64,000 nucleotides of DNA, from positions 22,137,919 to 22,201,918 of the forward strand of contig CM055279.1 of NCBI GenBank assembly GCA_029237695.1, written 5' to 3'. Positions 32,858-45,110 of this stretch are shown in pieces (within the stretch, counting starts at the first letter, position 1; each line of letters begins with the position of its first letter). The notes under the pieces were generated by a model. It worked only from the letters and a program-made list of their open reading frames with translations. It was not told the DNA's origin and searched no databases. The DNA is from Conchocele bisecta. Taxonomy: Eukaryota > Mollusca > Bivalvia > Lucinida > Thyasiridae. The translations under genes were made by a program, and so were the position numbers.

Positions 32858-32935
32858 TGCTGCAAACAAGGTTTGTTTCCGTCCCGTACTCCGTTACCTG
32901 CACGGGACGGAAACAAAATATTGTTCGCAGAACAT
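32858..32935. repeat. CCGTCCCGT hairpin
   Basis: TTTGTTTCCGTCCCGT pairs with ACGGGACGGAAACAAA around CTCCGTTACCTGC. Related hairpins at 33375-33440 and 59577-59655. Confidence 0.65.
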
Positions 32936-33027
32936 GCGATTGAATCCCATTCACTTCAATAACCTACTATTCTCTCAATGTATGGGCCCGGTGTTGGAAT
33001 TACATGTACACGTACCTTGTTGTATCG

Positions 33028-33372
33028 TATGGAGCCCTGCAGGAGACGTAGCATTCTTGTTTTTATTAATTCATTGCCACGAAATAACAATTCGTTCCCG
33101 CAATTTAACAGTTCGTTCCCACGAATTAACAATTCGTTCTCGCGAAGTAACAATTCGTTCCCTCAATTGAACAATCGTTCCCACGAAATAACAATTCGTT
33201 CCCACGGATCTAATTGTTATATCGTGGGAACGAATTGTTAATTCGAGGGAACGAATGTTCAATTGAGGGAACGAATTGTCATTTCGTGGGAACGAATTGT
33301 TAATTCAAAGGAACGAACTGATATATCGAGGGAACGAATTGTTAAATTTCGTGGGAACGAATTAATTATAAA
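33028..33372. repeat. Family Y foldback minisatellite
   Basis: Left half: units with AACAATTCGTTCCC. Right half: the complement (GGGAACGAATTGTT), so a tandem array is also a long palindrome, turning near 33205-33215. Starts TATGGAGCCCTGCAGG. Confidence 0.75.
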
Positions 33373-33479
33373 ACAAATTGCTGCAAACAATGTATTTTTC
33401 CGTCCCGTGCAGTACATGTATACCTGCACGTGATGGAAACAAAATTAATATTAATATTGCTACTATTATCGATATAAAC

Positions 33480-33705
33480 CAGGGGCCCGTTTCACTAAAC
33501 TTCGTACGACTAAAATGTTCGTAAGCGAATTTAGGATCGTCTGGAAATTGCAATTGATGGATTTACATTTATTGAGCATAGGCTGCACATGCAGCCTATG
33601 CTCAATAAATGTAAATCCAGTAATTGTTTACAAGAACACATTGTTAATGTGAAATCACAATTTTGCACTTACGAACATATTAGTCGTACGAAGTTTAGTG
33701 AAACG
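33480..33705. mobile_element. Family A palindromic MITE, A7
   Basis: CAGGGGCCCGTTTCACTAAA to GTTTAGTGAAACGAC; the right terminal GGGCCCC is lost in the same way in A8 and A9, so the loss predates the duplications. Confidence 0.8.
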
Positions 33706-33997
33706 ACTTTTGGGTGGGTGGTTAATGCACCAATCAACGTCTTCCCGAGGGGTGACAGAGGTGTGGAGGGCATACATTGGTAATTAGACGGCCATCAACA
33801 TTGGGGCAGGAACTAGACAAACGATACATTCCGCGGGTGGGGAAAATATTTTCATTTCATTTCATTTCGGGAGTGCAAGATACTGACAGATGGATACTAG
33901 TTTGTGCGAACGGCATCACAGTTTGTATATTAGCGCATAGAGTTGTCGTATATTGCTACACTTTCAACAATATATATTAAATAATTCAATAACTGTT

Positions 33998-34334
33998 TTA
34001 AAGGTACATAACCCACCCAGTAGGCACACAATGTTCTTTATATCAGAGACATCATCTGAGACATTTTTTGGCAAATTGAACATTCACTCACCATTACCCC
34101 ACATATTGATTGGCAGTATTATACATTATATATTATATATTATACATTATACATTATATATCTAACTTTCCACACTGATATCAGGGGCGACAACTTTATA
34201 TCGATAACTGTATGATTATTCTGTATAGCGGGCACTCGTAATTGTTAGAACTGGGATAATAGTGACACCATTATACACTTATTTAATTCCTATAAAGAAC
34301 AGTTTGTGTCTACCGAGTGGGCATGTACATTTAA
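33998..34334 (+). mobile_element. Family C element, C6
   Basis: TTAAAGGTACATAACCCACC to GTGGGCATGTACATTTAA with an internal deletion. A second C right end (34385-34413) lies just before B5. Confidence 0.65.
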
Positions 34335-34413
34335 CATGTAAAACATGTAACGGAGATCGAGGCACGTTCTCACCCGCCTGTATCACAGTTTGTGCCTACC
34401 GAGTGGGCATGTA

Positions 34414-34799
34414 CAAGGTGCATGATCACGTGGTTATAGCATCAACAACAGTGGCTGAAAGAGTTGAACTCTTTAAAGTATTATTTGATATTTTCCTTAA
34501 TATGAAACGGATTTTTATGAAATATGGCGCAGAAAACGTGTCTTCATGAGCTGCATTTGGTGGTCCAGGGAGTTAGGCACAGACTTATGTCGTTTTTGCG
34601 AAGAATCGATTTCCGTGTCAGAGACACGGAAATGGATTCTTCACAAAAATGACAGAAGTTTTGGCGAAAAGACAGAGACCACCAAATGCAGCTTAACAAT
34701 TCGCGTTTGATGCGCCATATTTCATCAAAATCTTTTACGTAATAAGGACGCTATAAAAGAATACATACTTTGAATCAGATGGATTCTGGCAATTTCACA
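34414..34799. mobile_element. Family B MITE, B5, right end lost
   Basis: CAAGGTGCATGATCACGTGG at the left, preceded by ATGTA as in B9; ends at TTCTGGCAATTTCAC without the right terminus. Confidence 0.75.
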
Positions 34800-35018
34800 C
34801 ATTAGTTTACATGTTAAACATGTAACGGAGATCATGGCACGTTCTCACCCGCCTGTATACGGCTAGTAGGAGCCGGGTCTAAGTAACCATCCAGCATTTA
34901 GTACTTTTCAACGATGTATGTTTTCATATTACCAGTGTTAAACTTAAATGGATACTTTGGACACGACTCCAGCCTTCAGTCTGGCGGTTTTGAGCTTGCC
35001 TATGTCTTCACATACTCT

Positions 35019-35101
35019 TATAAATAGGAATGTTGTGCACCATGATAAAGCGATCTGCGTTTAAGCTCAGCCCTTTCTGATCGCTACTGTCCAGCGTAAG
35101 T
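35019..35101 (+). promoter_or_regulatory. Possible promoter and first-exon donor (TATAAATA ... GTAAGT)
   Basis: TATAAATA at 35019-35026 is followed about 70 bases later by CCAGCGTAAGTGTGACG, a good splice-donor match at 35096. The segment is copied at 48073, 51010 and 61412 in the duplicated units. This could be a promoter with a non-coding first exon, but no downstream acceptor was identified, so it remains a guess. Confidence 0.25.
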
Positions 35102-35345
35102 GTGACGTCTGAACACCACATGCGCTTTCATTATGGTGTGACGCATTCATTTTGATATACACATTTGTTTTTGGTTTGTTCAAACAATGTTACAATATTT
35201 CACCAATTTGTTCCTTAGCCATATTGTCAAACTGATCTTCTCCAGGAGAAGAATTTACATAAGTGTAAAAGCATGTTTGCTAATCCTGTTCTCAATTGTA
35301 TGTACTCAATAATGTTACTGCTGGTATTGCAGGTGGTATGTTTGA

Positions 35346-37248
35346 ACAAAGGTGAATTACATTGCCTGACTTAGCTGTCGGAAGTGCATGTAGTATAACA
35401 GAAAGATGTTATACCGTTTATTTTGAAAAATAATAACCCATTGCGCGAGCACGAATTAAATCATGGACATGTTCTTCTTCCATTGAACAATATGGAGCAC
35501 AACATTAACATAACATCATTTTGACGTCGGGCCCCATATCGCGTGATGACGTTGTGTTGGTAATGATAAAATTGCCCATGATATATTAATGATGAGTTGT
35601 GCATATGAAATCGATGAAGAATTTATCAATCATCATGGATGTGAATTTTCAGTTAACCCAAGGCATATGGATGTTGCAGCATAATAATACTGGTTATTCA
35701 ACCAACACTGGAAATCGATAATTCTTACAAGCAACCTATCCGCGATGATCGGTGGCTGGTAATAATGTGATGTGTTGGCAGTTTCAACATTAGCCACACG
35801 AGTGACCGTACAACTTTATGTACATATTGTGCTTGCAAATCTTCTAAAATAACCCAAACCGCGTAATATAATACATAATTGGATGTTGCAATTGTAGGTT
35901 ATGCATATGGGATGCCCATCCCCCATATAAATCCGCCACAGCTGGAAGCTCACTTTAGATATGTGTGACGAATGACTTTAATATCATGATAAAGTGGTGT
36001 TAATTTAATTACTACAGACCAACATAGATAGAAAGAAGTGATAAAAAGATCACGTAAAAACTTTCAATTTCTTCTTCTTCTCATTTCAATATGAAATACA
36101 TTTCAGACACACCGATTGGCATTCAGGGATGAACTATGTTCCCAAGGGGCGCTTGTCCCCGAATCCCCAATCCCCACCCTTCGTCGCCGGATCATATGAC
36201 TGTGCCCAAACGTAATTTTCACGATACTTGTTTTCTATTCCAATATTATATCATAAGGATGTGTACGGGATTGCTGCAAATGGAGTATTTGTTTGTAGAC
36301 AGTGCATGTGTACATCTGCAGTAGGCGGCTTATAACATTATCTTTGTGACAAAACACGACGCCGGGCAGATTTGGTAGCGTGATACCTTATAATTGTTGC
36401 CAGGTGTCTTTCTTGAGGATCGCATTACTATCGCCTGATGCAGACATACATTAGTATGCAATCAAGTTACAAGCTGATGATTTGATACTACAACTCGTGC
36501 GAAAAGCAAGTTTATGACCATCAAATTTCCAATTAATTTCAGGACTTTTCGAAAACTCCACCGACCTCCACCGACCTCCACCGACCTCACTGCGTGTTTT
36601 CTGCATTATGTATTGCTTATACACAAACAATCAAGAAGCTGCATTGAAATCACTGATTCTGAAATCTATTAGAGAGATTTTGATGCATTTGTATTGCCAA
36701 ATTCAATACAAACCCCGGATATATATATCATTGTATAGCTGCGTGTCTACCTCCGTTTATGATCAAATGAGTGGCATTAAATGACATCATCATTCGCTAA
36801 GTACCGGCTATGATTGTTCAAAAGTCGCAATTTACCAAGATATTAGATGGTAATATCGTTGACATACACTTGGGTGTTCATATTTAAAATTATTTAGGGA
36901 TCAAAGTGCAGTGTAAGTGAAGACTTCGCTGATAGGTAGCCAGTTAAATTATGCGTTCACCATTTTGAATTCATGAGGAAAACCGACGAAAAAGAGTGAC
37001 AATGTCAAAGAACGCGCGACAGTTAGGCGACAATGTACAGCGTCTCAAGCATTTGTAAGTCATTGATGCTGCGAGGAACTCGTGCAAGTATCCTTACTGT
37101 AATATTTTGTCACGACACCATGGCCATAACGTCAAACATGGATTCACGTTCAGTGACGTCACAAGTGCGTGATATCACGTCATGACATTATAATATGTGT
37201 ACTGAGGCATCGCGTCTCATATTAGTGAAAGTTATCATTTTCCGTTTT
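35346..37248. other. Nothing recognised in 1.9 kb
   Basis: The longest stretch here without a recognised repeat or gene. It has three CTCCACCGAC repeats at 36557-36588. Open frames are short and unconvincing. It is present only in this unit and may be an insertion of unknown origin. Confidence 0.45.
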
Positions 37249-37980
37249 GACGGTCGGTCGGTCGGTCGGTCGGTCGGTACATTACATATCAACTAGTCGC
37301 AGCATTTGATCAAATTATAAACAGTCTACATTATATTCAATATAATGTACAATCAGACAAGCAGGGGAGATAATTTGGTAATGTAATATCGAAAAACACA
37401 GGTACCGATAAGTACATGCAACATTTGTGTAATTGGTTTAATGTATTTATACTAAACAACAATTTGAAAGAACTTTCCATTATTAACAATAGTTTAAATA
37501 ATTTGACTAAAAACTTAATTACTAACCATCGATTGCATTCCAACTTGCTTCAGGCAATACGATACAAGTCTTTAATTGAATTAGTGATTACCAATATGTC
37601 GGTGCGGTGCATTCAAAATTTAGTTCAGTAATAAGTATTTTAATTGTAGATTTCTACCTTATTTCAGAACACACTTGTACGTCTAAATCGCCTGAAATAA
37701 ATAGGGATGTATTAAAACAAATGTTCTATAGTCCTAGCATAACTATCATTACAAACCCTAGTTATTCTGTAAGCGGTGGTTGCTAGATAAATGTATTCAA
37801 ATTAATTCAACTGGTGTCTGTAAGTGAAACTAATGTTCATAGATGGCACAGTGTTATCACTTCACAGCGAAAAAAACGTTATGTTTCACACACTGTGCGT
37901 CCCGTATAGTAATAGAGTTAAAGCATTCTCAAATTGTGTCCCCTGTTTAGCTGCGTTTATGATTGTATAACAGATTAATG
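37249..37980 (+). repeat. GGTC array plus block c right half, unit II
   Basis: A short (GGTC)n at 37249-37278, then DNA matching 25560-26540 without the TTAA insertion (empty TTAA at 37483-37486). Confidence 0.8.
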
Positions 37981-38002
37981 TACGGTGGCACAGAGGGGAC
38001 AT
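37981..38002. mobile_element. Left end of family W MITE W2, split by the DIRS element
   Basis: TACGGTGGCACAGAGGGGAC as in W1, then DIRS sequence. The rest resumes at 43965 and ends GTGCCACC at 44103. ATTAATG flanks both outer ends. Confidence 0.75.
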
Positions 38003-38163
38003 GGACATTTCTGTATCATACTTCCATCTTATATGTTGCTATATAGCTTCTATTGGGGCTACCCATTCCAAATACAATGTATTGACCCGTACCTAGTCCG
38101 CACTTACACCTGTCCCATCCCATATCGACCGCGCATGCGCGCACGGGAGACTTCCTCTTTGCT
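38003..38163 (+). repeat. DIRS left inverted terminal repeat
   Basis: TATATGTTGCTATATAGCTT through GGGAGACTTCCTCTTTGC matches the complement of 43803-43964. The outermost 20-30 bases differ from the right end, as is usual in DIRS. Confidence 0.8.
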
Positions 38164-38639
38164 TCGTGCTCATTTTCGTTTGGCTGTTGTATACACTCTA
38201 TTCATGGTTATTGTCCGTAAGTAGGCAATATCTTCTGTAATAGAGTGTGGGCTATTTATTTCTATCAGTTGCTAGTCGAAAATATTTCATTTTGAAAATT
38301 TCGAGTTTTTTTTCTTAGTGTGGCCATAGAGCGCGAACTTCGCGATTTTCCTATTATCGGACGTTCCTATTTTCGACAAAGAATTTTTTTTTTTCGACTT
38401 CGTCTTTTTCGATATTTGAATAGGTTTTCCGTACCACGTTCACTATGGGCTAAGGCAAACCTAAACCCAGTTCGGGTCAGGAAATTTGGTAGTGGTCACA
38501 AAACGGGAGATAATTTGTTTCCGTTGTTGCTTGAGACATAACGGTTGCTCTAAGGAGAAACCGGGCTTGTCTCAGGCGTTGGGGGCCTCTATGTGGAGGG
38601 GCCTGACCATTAGGTACTATCAGGGTAAGTATCAATAAG

Positions 38640-38940
38640 TGAGATTCAGAAACTGCAGTTGTTTCTGAGTCTGAGCCAAGCCCGAGTCCGAATAGTGACA
38701 GGGTGTCTCTTATGACTGAGGCATCCAACGTCGCTAGTTCTGCTCTGGGTGGTCCGCTACCCACTGAGTAAGGACACCGGACGCCAGTCTGTGTTCGGCA
38801 AGATTCAGAAACTAATGACTGTTTCTGAGTCTACGCCAAGTCCGAGTCCGAATAGTGGCAGGGTGTCTCTTATGACTGAGGCATCCAACGTCGCTAGTTC
38901 TGCTCTGGGTGGTCCGCTACCCACTGTGTAAGGACACCGG
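38640..38940 (+). repeat. 160-bp tandem duplication in DIRS gag region
   Basis: GATTCAGAAACT begins both 38642 and 38802. The units share GTGTCTCTTATGACTGAGGC and GGTGGTCCGCTACCCACTG. The period is about 160 bp, not a multiple of three, so one copy disrupts the frame. Confidence 0.75.
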
Positions 38941-40228
38941 ACACCGGACAACAGACGTGTCAAATATAGTCACTGATATCGACGCTGGTCTTGACCACGC
39001 CGTTTCAGCGGACTATCTGTTCAAGGATATGGATATACAACAGGGTAACGGTATAGGACATTGGCCTACCGACACATTGTATTCGTCCTGAGGTGAGTCT
39101 GATGACGTCAGACAGACAGGTGCGCACAGACTCACCGAGCAGGACGGGTAGATCAGGATCTAGTAGGAAGAGAGCTAGGTCTATGTCTAGCTCGTCTTCC
39201 AGTAGCTCGTCTACCAGGCCGCGAGCTTATATATCAATGAAACACAGACGACATTCTAGGTTGTGTCTAAGGCACGATCATAGATGTCGTCATAGGCATA
39301 GCAGACATAGATCATGGTCATGATCAGATGATAGGTACATCATCGAGGGACCAGGCTATGGTATTGTTATCCTCCATCTCTAGATGATGGAGAATTTCAA
39401 AAGAAAAAAATGCACCAGGCTTGTCAGAGGAAAAGGGTACTTCACCGGTACGGGTGAATGTTAACATTCCTCAGATGACGTCAGGTGGGGAAGACAGGAT
39501 GCACACTGGGAGTCAGCTAGTGATAGAGGACTCAGGACTGGACTCAGCAGCTAGTGTAGCTGTGGAGAACAGTGTCCCTTCTTATCCGGAGGCAGTAGCT
39601 TTGGTATATCAGTATCTGTCTCAAGATAGTGGTCCTGTTTAACCTGCGCCGGTGACGAGTGCTAAGTCTCTGTGTGAAGCTCACTAGGTTACTGCTCTCA
39701 AGGGGAGGCCTAGACTGCATCAGCCCACCCTGTAGGAGATCTGTTAGAGGAATTGATCAGGGCACATGGATTTGACTCCAAAACAAAGTTGGATTTCTTA
39801 AGCCCAATACTTTAAAAGGGCTCAAGTGTTATGTTATGCTTACGTAAACTTGGCTCCTAGAGTATTCGGCCTTGGAAAAGGATGCTCAGAGGATGGGTGT
39901 GTCCGAGGCTTAGTTCCATAAGGTGAATGATGACTTTGAGGTGAATGACGACAGTACATTGAGTCATTTTTTTCAGTAGTCAGTCAGAGCGGCGAAGCAT
40001 ATCATGGCTACGTCTCTGACTATGTCGGCAGACATAGTTCTGTTGAGGGGCGACGCCACGTTAGCTATGGCGTCCGTTCTTACGATACAGGGAAGGGTTC
40101 TCCTTCGGGATGCATCCCTTCAGGCCACGAATCTGTTTGGAAACAGATGTTCTCGGGTGACTGCTGCTGACGCTGCAGTGAGACAGAGTCAGCAGTTGGC
40201 GAGACTATCAGTGGCCTCTTTAGCCTAG
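38690..40228 (+). pseudogene. DIRS gag-like region, broken
   Basis: Fragments in several frames. They include a Ser/Arg/His-rich basic stretch (39.15-39.32 kb, SSSSSSSSTRPRAY then many RH) that looks nucleic-acid binding. A piece at 40.0-40.23 kb has the RDASLQATNLFGNR-type pattern found upstream of RT in DIRS. Assignment rests mainly on position before RT. Confidence 0.55.
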
Positions 40229-40419
40229 CAGTTCGCTTATAGAAGCACAACTCGGGCAGGAAATGGGGACATCAGCAAGCTTCAGCATCCCCTTCTCCTT
40301 ACACAGCGTGTGAGGTAACGGGTAGCTTTAAGCAACCCATAACACCTATACAGCCCCAAACAGGGTGGGGCTCCCAGAGATGGCGCTACACGCATCAGAG
40401 ATTGGCAATCTCCGAGCTT

Positions 40420-41310
40420 CTATAGCAGGCTGTACCAACAAACAGATCGTTTCTAGATAGAGACTGCTCGATCAATACGTCGGACTATTAGAGTCAACGA
40501 TTGTGCGGTCTCCGTCGGACCACAGGAAGGTTATCTTCATATACCGATATGCCATGCGTCCAGAAACTTTCTAAGCTTTCAATCGCTAGGCATGGGATAG
40601 CAATTGTGTGGCCTACCCTTCAGAATATCCACGGCTCCGAGAGTGTTCACAAAACTAATAGAGGTAATCGCAGCGGTGACCAGACCGAGAGTTATTGCAT
40701 ACTTCAATACCTGGACGACTGGCCCCTGCACGATCAGTCCAGTGACACACTGCTACTCTAAATGCGTGTGTTCTGAGATCTTATCACGTGGTTGGGTCTT
40801 ATGCCGGGCATGGAGATGTTGGAACTAGCAATATCCGAATCCAACTAGCGATATCCGAATCATGACATCTGATACGTAGGGATGAGTTTCCTTACCAAGC
40901 TGGGGATAGTCAGGGTACACTTGGACAGAGTAGACATGATGTTGAGATGATCTTCAAAGCAAGACCGCACTATCACCCAATGGACTGGTGTTCTATGAGA
41001 TATAGTAGGACGAGTGGGCTGGGGGCCACATCACTACGCTCGAGCTGAGGGCAGTGACTTTGTCTCTTGCAAAAGCATTCCCCCATGTTCGGGGGAAATA
41101 TGTTCAGATAGCAAAGGACAACACCACTGTAGTGGCATGCCTGAACAGACCAGGTGCAACTCGGTCTGTGAGCCTCTGTTTTGAGATCAGGAAATTACTG
41201 ATCTGGTGTCTCCAGAACGGCATAGTACCGTAGGAGAGGCACATACCGGGGAAGTCCAAATGTACTGTGGACTTCCTGTCGAGGGGTGTTCAACAGTCCT
41301 TACCGGGGGG
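40420..41310 (+). pseudogene. DIRS reverse transcriptase and RNase H, broken
   Basis: RT hallmarks: LPFRISTAPRVFTKLI at about 40.61 kb, and the catalytic YLDDW box at 40708 in a neighbouring frame, so a frameshift separates them. RNase H follows with TLELRAV, AKDNTTVVACLNR and HIPGKSK..VDFLSRG motifs at 41.03-41.29 kb, interrupted by a stop (TAG) in the loop before HIPGK. Confidence 0.8.
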
Positions 41311-41489
41311 GTCACTGTCAAGGACAGTGACCAACGCGGTAATTAACAGGTAGAGTCACCCCTGGTTGGGTCTGTTGGCGCCCTTGATGGACAATCAGCT
41401 CCCTATGTATGTGTTTCCAGTACTGGACGCTGGGGCATAGACGGTGGGCGCATGTCCGTCTCATGGAAATGAGTATTCGGGTAAGCATG

Positions 41490-41700
41490 TCCACCTTCCG
41501 TCATAATGACATAGGTGTTGCAGAAAATTCGGGTCACACTAGTGGCACCGTGCTGGACAATGACAAGTTGGTTCTCCAGCATACTGAAACGTCTAGTGGA
41601 CCAGCCTGTGGGCATTCCAGTGTCTCCCAAGCTTCTGTCACAGCAGGCATGGGAAACACTTCATGCGTATCCGCTCATTCTGATTCTTCACGTCTGAAGT
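41490..41700 (+). pseudogene. DIRS linker domain between RNase H and recombinase
   Basis: A frame reading LQKIRVTLVAPCWTMTSWFS and later LPL-type leucines is a conserved DIRS feature after RNase H. The longer competing open frame 41409-41921 is out of register and probably spurious. Confidence 0.55.
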
Positions 41701-41984
41701 CTATCAGGAAGGGAAAAAGAAAGGACAAATTTTCGCGGCGAACTGCAGCAATCATTGCACAGGCAAAGTCCTTCTGCTACAGCATGCTAAGACGCAAAGG
41801 GAAGGTCTGTGTTAATTGCTGTAAGCTAAGGCAAATGAATCCAGTCAGTCCAGCTGTAAGCGAAATGGGCGATTTTTTTAGTAATTGTTCAATGACAGGA
41901 AATCGCCGGCGTCGTCTATGAAGGGATACATGTAGGCATTGGACGACTGTGTCAAGTTCAGTTCAGTGCCGATATGTAGCATAG

Positions 41985-42890
41985 GTTCGGACCCCTGTTA
42001 TCGGCGATGATTTCATTCGTCACTAGGGAAAGACCAGTAGCTAGAATAGTTAACCCTAAATGGAATCTAACAGTGGTTATATGGGCTTTAACCAAAGCTC
42101 AGTATGAGCCCATGTGACAGCTTCCCTCTTTGACTGATCAGTCAAGACAGGGTTACTCATCGTTTTCACTTCAGAAAAAAGGCGGCGGTAATTTCGCGGC
42201 CTGTACACGGAGGACGGAATCTGGCTTGAGTAATGATTCCGTTACTATTGTTGCGAAGCTGGTTTTCTTGCCAAAACTCGGGTCCCAGGTAAGCATATCC
42301 GACCGTTCGTGATCCCAGACCTGTCCAAATCGGGTCAGTTATCTGTAATATTATCTGCTTTACGTATTCTATAATGTACACTTGTCGTATCTTAACTTTC
42401 TTAAAGCACATGCTTCCGGTTAATAACAACAACAATGTCAATGGATTATATTCACTCGCAGAATATTGGTTTATCTCTCGACCGAAAACACGCTGTGCCC
42501 AGGCATGGAAATTAGGCACTACATCTCGATGGCTAACCAATGAGAGGTAGGCATTAGAGTTTTTTTTATTCCATGTTTGGGTAATCAGGATCTATCCAAA
42601 GCGTCAGTTTTCGGTTGGATATCTCTCACAACACACGGAGCATATCGATCCAATTAGGTTAAGGGCTCATTAAGTTATAGTCGAAGCCCATGAGGTCGGA
42701 GCAGTATCTACCTCCTCGGCGTTCCTCAATGGTGTGATCCTGGATAAGATAATGGAAGCGGCATCCGGGAAGTCTCATTCCACTTTTCTCAGTTTTACAT
42801 ACGTACACTGACGGCGCAAAGCGCAGATATTTACACATTAGATCCCCTAGTCGCGGCTGGCAGGGTTGTCGCGGGTGCACAACATTATGT
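41985..42890 (+). pseudogene. DIRS tyrosine recombinase, inactive
   Basis: Recognisable blocks: WNLTVVIWALTKAQYEPM at 42.06 kb, AGFLAKTRVP at about 42.26, a DLSKASVFGWI block at about 42.59, and the H-x-x-R region at 42.69 kb. In that last block the arginine codon is replaced by GGA (HEVG). Then follow AASGKSHSTF and a terminal TY near 42.80. Several frame changes and stops. Loss of the H-x-x-R arginine would abolish catalysis even without the frame breaks. Confidence 0.7.
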
Positions 42891-43673
42891 GTAAAAGGCT
42901 CACTTTTTGTTATTCTGGGCCAGTGAATCCAGTCCAGGATAACAAATTGGTGGTATATTCACATTGGCAGTACAAAGCGACCTAGTTATCAGCTAGTTCA
43001 AGTTATGTTCCCGGAAAGTTTTCCTAAATTGTTTTCTTGATTACACATGACTAGTTAATGCCAGTCTGGATACATATTTTAATATAATGTGTACAGTTGT
43101 GAGTTGTTACCAATGATTGGAGGTCCGGAGAGGGTACCGGTGAGTTCCCTGTGCTCCGGTTCACTAACAGTACTATTTACCATGACACTCGAAAACAGAC
43201 ATAAGCATTCATCCAGCGTGTTAAATACAATGTATTGTAATTATTGATAGTGTGTGGTTGTCAATATGCATAAGGTAATTGATGTTAGCATTACTATTTA
43301 TAAGTAATGTGGGTTAGGACTTTAAGAGGCTTGTGGACATGGCCAAGAGTCAGTGTAGATACTGTGAGTCTTAGATGTGAGGCACAACAGTGTGGATGAC
43401 ATGACGCTAACATGCTATGAGTTAGTCACATTCAGTGCGTGTGAAACTACGACTGGAGACATACTCGAGCAGACCAGAAAACTTAGCTGGCGGCTCAGTG
43501 TTTTTCTGGGAGCAAAAAGGGGGGAGCTGCTCAGACGGTGCCCGGGTCTCGTCCACAAGTTGTTTACTGAGTTAATTTATTGATCCTAGGTTAAGTATTC
43601 ACAGTGCGAATTAATTTATTTTTTCTGGTTTCTGTATCACCTTACCTTCCAGCCTTGGAGACAAATACTAGCA

Positions 43674-43756
43674 ACATACAACAGGGAAGTATGATACCGA
43701 AATCAGAATTTTTCAATGTAAAATTAGTTTCTGTGAGTACTTACCTGTTATATGTA
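43674..43756 (+). repeat. DIRS internal complementary region
   Basis: 43674-43706 (AACAGGGAAGTATGATACCG) is complementary to the outer left ITR; 43720-43756 (AAAATTAGTTTCTGTGAGTA) is complementary to the outer right ITR. This bipartite arrangement is the DIRS signature thought to template circularisation. Confidence 0.75.
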
Positions 43757-43802
43757 TTTAACACCCGCCTCCCACCCCGCAAAGTGAGAGATTTGTTCTT
43801 TC

Positions 43803-43964
43803 GCAAAGAGGAAGTCTCCCGTGCACGCATGCGCGGTCGATATGGGATGGGACAGGTGTAAGTGCGGACTAGGTGCTGGTCAATAAATTGTATTCGGAAT
43901 GGGTAGCCCCAATAGAAGCTATATAGCAACATATAACAGGTAAGTACTCACAGAAACTAATTTT
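43803..43964 (-). repeat. DIRS right inverted terminal repeat
   Basis: Complement of the left repeat; includes GGAAGTCTCCCGTGCACGCA and GTAGCCCCAATAGAAGC and ends CACAGAAACTAATTTT. Confidence 0.8.
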
Positions 43965-44103
43965 GCGCACGTAAAACCCTATCGCATGCGCACGCAAAAG
44001 TTATCGCGTGCGCAATCAAAACATATCGCGTGCGCACGCAAATCCTATTTATTGCGCACGCACGCGAAAGTAAAATATATGTCTGTGCCCTCTGTGCCAC
44101 CGT
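43965..44103. mobile_element. Right part of W2 MITE
   Basis: GCGCACGTAAAACCCTATCG to CCCTCTGTGCCACC; continues the element split at 38002. Confidence 0.75.
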
Positions 44104-44131
44104 ATTAATGCATACATTGTTTGCAATTTGA

Positions 44132-44213
44132 AATAAGTGTCTCGTATAGGCCATTGGCGGTAGTTAAGTGACTGTCTCATATAGGTCATCGACGGTAGTT
44201 AAGTGACTGTTTC
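44132..44213. repeat. 35-bp minisatellite, X2 (two units)
   Basis: Same units as X1 but only about two, at the same place in unit II. Confidence 0.8.
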
Positions 44214-44319
44214 AGATGATGTCTCAGATATCCAATACGTGGTTTTCCTCTTCATGCTCTGTGATCGCACCATTTGATCACATTCCCAAAAATATGCGTT
44301 GTATTCTAGTATATTCTAT

Positions 44320-45110
44320 CAGACACTCTGATACGCAGGGGTGATGATATTTGACTTGGCATAATTTGACATGTTCGCTATCCTTCTGTAAAGAAAAATA
44401 TGAAATGTCTTTTATTGTTCTTTGCGAAAAGATAATATACCAAAATTAGAAAGAAATTCCCATTATACACGCTAATGTAATTAATATACAGTGTAACCTT
44501 TATAAACTGGAGGTCCCAGGGTTTCCGGCTTAGGGAGGTTTCACTGAAAAACAGACCCTTGATCATTTTGAGCCATAGTTGTGTCATATGCGATCACGAA
44601 CAGACATTATCACCTGAGATAAATGACCAAGAAACTCATCAAAAATAAGATCAATAAGATCTCATGTATTTTCTTCGTTTCCGGTTTAAAGAGGTTCCAC
44701 TGCATATAAAACTTGATTTGTCAGTAAGCGAGGCTAACGGAATACCCCCCACGTGGGCCCATGTGCCCCTAAATATGTAAGGAAATAGAAGTTGTAACAT
44801 ATGTCTCTGATGTTAAGTTTTGTAAAGTGACTAAATATTTGACCTTGACTTTGGGATCAACGGGGGTTGGACGGTCGTGGATTTGGCGCAGCATGGTAGT
44901 AGAGCGTTACAGTAATGCATGTGCACGGACGGACGGATGGCCAACCTTACTCCAGTATACCCCCCCCCCCACACACACACACACAACTCGTTGTGGGTGG
45001 CATAATAATTTTGTAACTAACGATTGAAAACACATGCTTATAATATTGAAGCATTGCAACGCTAGTATAGCTCATTTACCTCCAAGCAGTGTGTTCGGTA
45101 TAGAGAGATT
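44320..45110 (+). repeat. Segmental duplication block d, unit II (includes D6)
   Basis: Matches 27755-28510 and 53755-54475. Family D copy D6 is at 44489-44702. The ACGGACGG module is at 44838-45007, with a CCCCCCCCCACACACACACA microsatellite. Confidence 0.8.

Larger units (their letters stand above)
33430..35345 (+). repeat. Segmental duplication block b, unit II
   Basis: Collinear with 49140-51560 and 59665-61700; its right third also at 47880-48375. Contains A7, C6, B5 and the TATA/donor segment. The GTGACAGAGRTGTGGAGGGC stretch after A7 is shared. Confidence 0.85.
38003..43964 (+). mobile_element. DIRS-type tyrosine-recombinase retrotransposon, full length but decayed
   Basis: About 5.96 kb bounded by inverted terminal repeats. 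Order on the plus strand: gag-like region (about 38.7-40.2 kb), reverse transcriptase (about 40.4-40.8), RNase H (about 41.0-41.3), tyrosine recombinase (about 42.0-42.9), internal complementary region (about 43.67-43.76). This layout defines DIRS elements, which lack a DDE integrase and integrate through a circular intermediate. All frames contain stops and frameshifts. It sits inside a family W MITE. Confidence 0.85.

Noticed and set aside
36136..36324. 62-codon frame in the otherwise empty 35.3-37.2 kb region
   Set aside because: No motif, no paralogue in the other units, no nearby promoter or splice signals.
41409..41921. 170-codon frame inside the DIRS element
   Set aside because: Out of register with the conserved linker domain read in another frame; probably chance openness.
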